A stretch of DNA of 64,000 nt. It comes from Xenorhabdus kozodoii. GTDB lineage: Bacteria > Pseudomonadota > Gammaproteobacteria > Enterobacterales > Enterobacteriaceae. The stretch covers positions 30,833-94,832 of the forward strand of contig NZ_NJCX01000018.1 of NCBI RefSeq assembly GCF_002632875.1. Reading direction: 5' to 3'. The stretch's first letter is position 1; each line of letters begins with the position of its first letter. A model generated the notes under the pieces. The model made no database searches, was not told the DNA's origin, and worked only from the letters and a program-made list of their open reading frames with translations. The translations under genes and the position numbers were made by a program. Shown one piece after another: positions 60,209-64,000 of the stretch.

Positions 60209-60982
60209 ATGAAAAAAATTTTGAGCCTGTTACTGGCGAGTGCGACTGCCCTTGCTATTTCTGCCCCTGGCTATGCCGGCAAAGATTTTGATGCCATAAA
60301 AGCCTCTGGCGTCTTTAAAATTGGTACGGAAGGCACTTATCCTCCTTTTACCTACCACGATGCCAGCAATAAATTAATCGGCTTTGACGTGGATATCGCG
60401 CGTGAAATTGCCCGACGTTTGAACGTCAAACCTGAATTTATGGAAGTCAAATGGGATGGCTTGATTGCAGGATTAGATGCCAAGCGTTTTGACGCGGTGA
60501 TCAATCAGGTAGGCGTCACCCCAGAGCGGGCAGCGAAATACAGTTTTTCCATTCCCTATACGACTTCCCAAGTCGTGTTGATCACCCGTAACGATAACAG
60601 TGATATTAAAAACTTTGCTGATATTAAAGGCAAACGCTCAGCCCAATCACTGACCAGTAATTACGGGCAACTGGCAACTTCTTACGGCGCTAATTTGGTC
60701 AGTACCGATGGTTTTAATCAGGCCATTGATCTGGTCGCGACCGGACGTGCCGATGCCACACTGAATGATCGCCTGTCATTCCTTGATTTCAAAAAACAGC
60801 GCCCTAATGCACCAGTCAAAATTGTCGCCCAGCAAACGGATGCGAGTAAGTCAGCCGTCTTACTGCGTAAAGGGGATGCTGAATTACTGGAAGCGGTGAA
60901 TAAAGCCTTGCAAGAGATAAAAGATGACGGTACGTATACCCGTATCTCAGATAAATATTTTGGCGTGGATATTTCCAAATAA
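60209..60982 (+). CDS. Polar amino-acid ABC transporter binding protein (second paralogue)
   Basis: 257 residues from MKKILSLLLASATALAIS (ATG at 60209, GGAG eight bases upstream), with signal peptide cleavage near GYAGK. It shares long blocks with the first paralogue: GVFKIGTEGTYPPFTYHDAS, GFDVDIAREIA, VKWDGLIAGLDAKRFDAVIN and DATLNDRLSFLDFKKQRPNA. Such duplicated binding proteins usually broaden the substrate range of one transporter. Confidence 0.92.
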   Translation: MKKILSLLLASATALAISAPGYAGKDFDAIKASGVFKIGTEGTYPPFTYHDASNKLIGFDVDIAREIARRLNVKPEFMEVKWDGLIAGLDAKRFDAVINQVGVTPERAAKYSFSIPYTTSQVVLITRNDNSDIKNFADIKGKRSAQSLTSNYGQLATSYGANLVSTDGFNQAIDLVATGRADATLNDRLSFLDFKKQRPNAPVKIVAQQTDASKSAVLLRKGDAELLEAVNKALQEIKDDGTYTRISDKYFGVDISK

Positions 60983-61473
60983 TTTTTACCTCTCATAATA
61001 ATATGGCGGTGTTTTTATCAGGCCGCCTTATTCTCATTTTAAACGATGACCTTTCTGGATATTCGCCCTCTCCATGACAACGCCCTAATGAAATAGGAAC
61101 CGATCGCGATTATCACTTTTATTTCATACTTTGAAATATTTTTGGGTAACGTCCATTTATTAAAAATAGCTTCTCCAAATTATATTCAGGCAATAATAAA
61201 ACAACCATGACTAAAAATTAAAACGACAAACCTTACGCTAAAATCATTATTTATTGATAACAAGCAATACATTTAAACACACTAAAACATTTAACTAAAT
61301 GTTATAAAAACTTATGATTCAGCCTATTCTGATGAAACTCAAAATATTAACAAAGGAAATTTACCGTTCATTATCAATGAGTTGAAAAAGAATAATTAAA
61401 AATATCAAACCAATGAATCATTCACCCTGCAAAAGGGAAGTTATTTAAAACATTTGAATAAGGAAAATAAATA
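60983..61473. other. AT-rich intergenic region before the methyltransferase
   Basis: It holds a weak hairpin after the binding-protein gene (GGCGG...CCGCC, about 61003-61024) and otherwise long AT-rich stretches. A 17-codon frame from 61332 (MKLKILTKEIYRSLSMS) lacks supporting features. No gene is recognised. Confidence 0.45.
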
Positions 61474-62454
61474 ATGCTATTGGAAATGATCACTGCTTAT
61501 CGCAGATCTAATGCGCTGTTTGCTTTTGTCGAAAGCAAAGCACCACTGTATTTAAGCACTCAAGATGGCAAAACTGCGGAACAACTTACCCAACTATGTC
61601 ACGTTTCTCAAGATAGATTCCATCGGTTATTAAATTATATGCAATCACTTAATGTATTAACAAAAAAAGAGGATAAATTTTACCTCACTGAGCAATACTC
61701 ATCACTCAGTGATCCAGACAGCCTCGAAACACTACACATAAAATTCGAATTAAGCCCAACCTGCTGGAATGCTTGGTCACAATACAGCGCTTCCTTGAGT
61801 AAAATGAATAGTAAATCTGCTTTTGAACTTAACCATTATGAGACGTTTTTTGATTATTTAAGTCATGAAAATAATGAAGCCCTCAAAAATACTTTTGATC
61901 ATTTAATGACAAAAATCACCAATGCAATGAATAAACATATTATTGAGCATCTGCCCCTAACTGGCATTTCTTCATTCATTGATATAGGCGGTGGCCAAGG
62001 CTCCTTAGCAAAAAATATAAAAATTCACTACCCACAGATTCGATGTCACGTGATGGATCAGTATGATTTTACCCGGCGAGAATCAGAAGGAGTCACTTTT
62101 ATCAATGGTGATTTCTTCTCTGTTATTCCACCAGAATATGATGTTTATTGCATTAAAAATGTTTTGCATAATTGGCCGGATAATCAGGCCATTGATATTC
62201 TCAAAAATTGTCATAAAGCAATGAATGAAAATTCCGTTCTATATGTTATCGATATGCTTAAAGAGCAAAACGATGCCGATGCTGAGTCATTTGATTTACA
62301 TATGGATACCCTTTTGTCAGGTAAGGAGCGGTATCGTTCAGAATTTGAATTCATTGCCAAACAGGCTGGATTCGCTATCACAGATACACACAACTTGAAT
62401 TTTTCCCTAACGGGAGGCAGCCAATATCTTATTGAAATGAAAAAACAAAATTGA
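61474..62454 (+). CDS. SAM-dependent O-methyltransferase (plant COMT-like family)
   Basis: 326 residues. The N-terminal dimerisation winged helix (GKTAEQLTQLCHVSQDRFHR) precedes a Rossmann methyltransferase domain with FIDIGGGQGSLAKN (SAM motif I), HVMDQYDF, FINGDFF and IKNVLHNWPDNQAIDIL, which carries the catalytic-base His. Such enzymes methylate hydroxyl groups of small aromatic or polyketide metabolites. AAGGA lies nine bases before the ATG. It may belong to a biosynthetic cluster continuing to the right. Confidence 0.88.
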   Translation: MLLEMITAYRRSNALFAFVESKAPLYLSTQDGKTAEQLTQLCHVSQDRFHRLLNYMQSLNVLTKKEDKFYLTEQYSSLSDPDSLETLHIKFELSPTCWNAWSQYSASLSKMNSKSAFELNHYETFFDYLSHENNEALKNTFDHLMTKITNAMNKHIIEHLPLTGISSFIDIGGGQGSLAKNIKIHYPQIRCHVMDQYDFTRRESEGVTFINGDFFSVIPPEYDVYCIKNVLHNWPDNQAIDILKNCHKAMNENSVLYVIDMLKEQNDADAESFDLHMDTLLSGKERYRSEFEFIAKQAGFAITDTHNLNFSLTGGSQYLIEMKKQN

Positions 62455-62575
62455 AATGAAAAAATTATCAATCACCCGAATGCCGGATAGAAATTTGGGT
62501 TAACCTTCTGTCACAAAAGGCAAAATGTCTTTTGTGACAGTCGTTGAATACCGACCCAACCAATAACCGAATTTA

Positions 62576-63730
62576 TCATGTGAAATCTTTCATTATTCTT
62601 TCTAATTCATCACTGGGATTATAAATAAAAAACTCACCTTTCATAAGAACTTGGGCATTTCGCGGTACACTGGCATACTTTATATCTTCGCCATCATGCG
62701 TGATACTAAACTCAGATATTCCAGACAAGTGTTCAATACTCACCGTCGAATTACCATTAATCCTATTAGGATAATAGATATGACTGGCAACAGTACCAGA
62801 AAAACAGCAAGCAGCCGCTAAACAGCACCCACCTGATACGGCAATAGATAAATGGACATTTTTGGGTGTAAGATATCGGATACTAATATCACCTTCGGAT
62901 AATGGCGGAGCAACAATGGCTATTTTAGGTTGGGTAATAGAACCTTTTAAATCCTTTTCATCCATCACTCCGCCATTTCTCTTACGGATGCCCATTTTAA
63001 TCCCCATATCCACCCTGATTTTCATGATTTTTTCTTGTAATAGTTTATTATTTTTAATCTCATCGGGATTTTCATAACCGGTGATCCCTAAACTTTCTGC
63101 GTTAACAATGATCATCGGTACGGCGACATCGATACAAGTGACCGGAATACCATTCACTTTGTCAATCAGTCTCCCTGTCGGAAAAAGGGCTTTTGTTTTT
63201 GAACATGCCGGATCTTCAAATGACACATTAACTTCCGGGAAATCACCAATAACCCCCGGCATAGGTGCCAATTGGTATTTAGGCGATACATTCGCCATTG
63301 TGCATAAAATATTTTTATTGGTATTTGTATTATAAATCCTTAACTTTCCATCAGGCATTAACAACTTCTCTTCTGGGAGATCTCTTATCACCAAAGGTAT
63401 TGATGATGTCATATTTCCGCAATTAACCTCCCACGATACAGTATTGCTCCCCTTCTCAAGTTGGGCAAAAGTACTCATCACCTTTTTATCTTTATAATCT
63501 ATATCAATGATAAAGGCTTTATTGCTCGTTGTAGTTTCTCTACCCAAACCTTGAAGTTGTTTATTATTTTCATTTCTCCCTTGAAGGGAAACGCCCATTA
63601 TATGCCTGAGAATCTCTTCTTTTAGTTCTTTTTTTTCTGGTAAATGTTTTTGTAGTAAAACGACGCCGGTTGAAGTCCCTCCTCTAACATAATAGAGAGG
63701 GATTCGAATGGGGAAAGATAATTTTTTCAT
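62576..63730 (-). CDS. PrpF-family isomerase (2-methylaconitate isomerase-like)
   Basis: 384 residues. IPLYYVRGGTSTGVVLL is the family N-terminus (MRGGTSKG), and WEVNCGNMTSSIPLVI holds the conserved NCGN cysteine. The diaminopimelate-epimerase-like double domain continues with PVTCIDVAVPMIIVNAESLG. No prpBCD genes are nearby, so the substrate is likely another unsaturated tricarboxylate or a secondary metabolite precursor. It is convergent with the O-methyltransferase gene. Confidence 0.85.
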   Translation of the reverse strand: MKKLSFPIRIPLYYVRGGTSTGVVLLQKHLPEKKELKEEILRHIMGVSLQGRNENNKQLQGLGRETTTSNKAFIIDIDYKDKKVMSTFAQLEKGSNTVSWEVNCGNMTSSIPLVIRDLPEEKLLMPDGKLRIYNTNTNKNILCTMANVSPKYQLAPMPGVIGDFPEVNVSFEDPACSKTKALFPTGRLIDKVNGIPVTCIDVAVPMIIVNAESLGITGYENPDEIKNNKLLQEKIMKIRVDMGIKMGIRKRNGGVMDEKDLKGSITQPKIAIVAPPLSEGDISIRYLTPKNVHLSIAVSGGCCLAAACCFSGTVASHIYYPNRINGNSTVSIEHLSGISEFSITHDGEDIKYASVPRNAQVLMKGEFFIYNPSDELERIMKDFT

Positions 63731-63966
63731 ATGATTACCATAATTAAGTTAGTTTTACTTTAATGGCCTTAATATAGATTGGAACATATCCACATCTCGT
63801 TGATAGGACAAACCATAATACCAGTCTCTCTTGAAGGTTTCCTTATGGTAAGTTTTAAATAATCTATCCCAAACCGGAAATATAAAAGAATAGTTAGAGT
63901 ATATCCCAATAGGAGATATTTGATATTATAGTCAGCCTGTTTTTTTACATTTAGGGGATTTTTTCA

Positions 63967-64000
63967 TGAATAAGAAATCAATAGCCCAATGGTTCATTTC
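63967..64000 (+). CDS. Start of an unidentified gene (partial)
   Basis: ATG at 63967, with AGGGG eight bases upstream, opens a frame MNKKSIAQWF that runs off the window edge. It is too short to identify. Confidence 0.45.

Overview
The window looks like a chromosomal segment from an enterobacterium of the Morganellaceae, most likely Xenorhabdus or Photorhabdus. The housekeeping proteins (PotABCD, LptFG, PepA, HolC, ValS) resemble those of E. coli closely, but gene order differs, intergenic DNA is AT-rich, and a 105-bp palindromic element occurs in three copies. This genus assignment is inferred from sequence character, not from a database search.

Left part (1-6.4 kb): a ketosynthase-III-like enzyme with a partial NAD-dependent reductase (an OleA/OleD-like pair), then the polyamine importer potABCD, all on the minus strand. 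potD has its own terminator-promoter junction.

6.4-17.2 kb: a type I-E CRISPR-Cas locus. It has 49 repeats and 48 spacers, transcribed on the minus strand, followed upstream by cas6e, cas5e, cas7e, a single reading frame that joins Cse1 and Cse2, and cas3. No cas1 or cas2 lies in the locus. The Cse1-Cse2 fusion keeps an internal Shine-Dalgarno site and ATG exactly at the Cse2 start. A two-repeat remnant array sits between cas3 and the fusion gene.

17.3-26.7 kb: a hexuronate catabolic operon (TRAP importer dctQM, uxuA, uxuB, uxaC, kdgK) ending in a fragment of a KDPG aldolase gene. dctP and an ExuR/UxuR-like regulator lie divergently. A perfect 12-bp palindrome in the divergent region is a candidate operator. 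26.8-31 kb: abgT and abgA with divergent abgR (p-aminobenzoyl-glutamate use); abgB is absent.

31-46.3 kb: a defence island ending at a tRNA-Leu(CAA) gene. It carries a nonsense-mutated P-loop kinase, a WYL (BrxR/CapW-like) regulator, an hsdM-hsdS-prrC-hsdR operon with a PrrC-type anticodon nuclease, a caspase-like orphan, a helicase-PLD protein (Mokosh type II-like), mrr, and a truncated metallopeptidase.

46.5-64 kb: a small membrane protein, an AmpH-like lipoprotein, a second caspase-like orphan, lptFG, pepA-holC-valS, azlCD, a polar amino-acid ABC transporter with two paralogous binding proteins, an O-methyltransferase, a PrpF-family isomerase, and the start of one more gene at the right edge.
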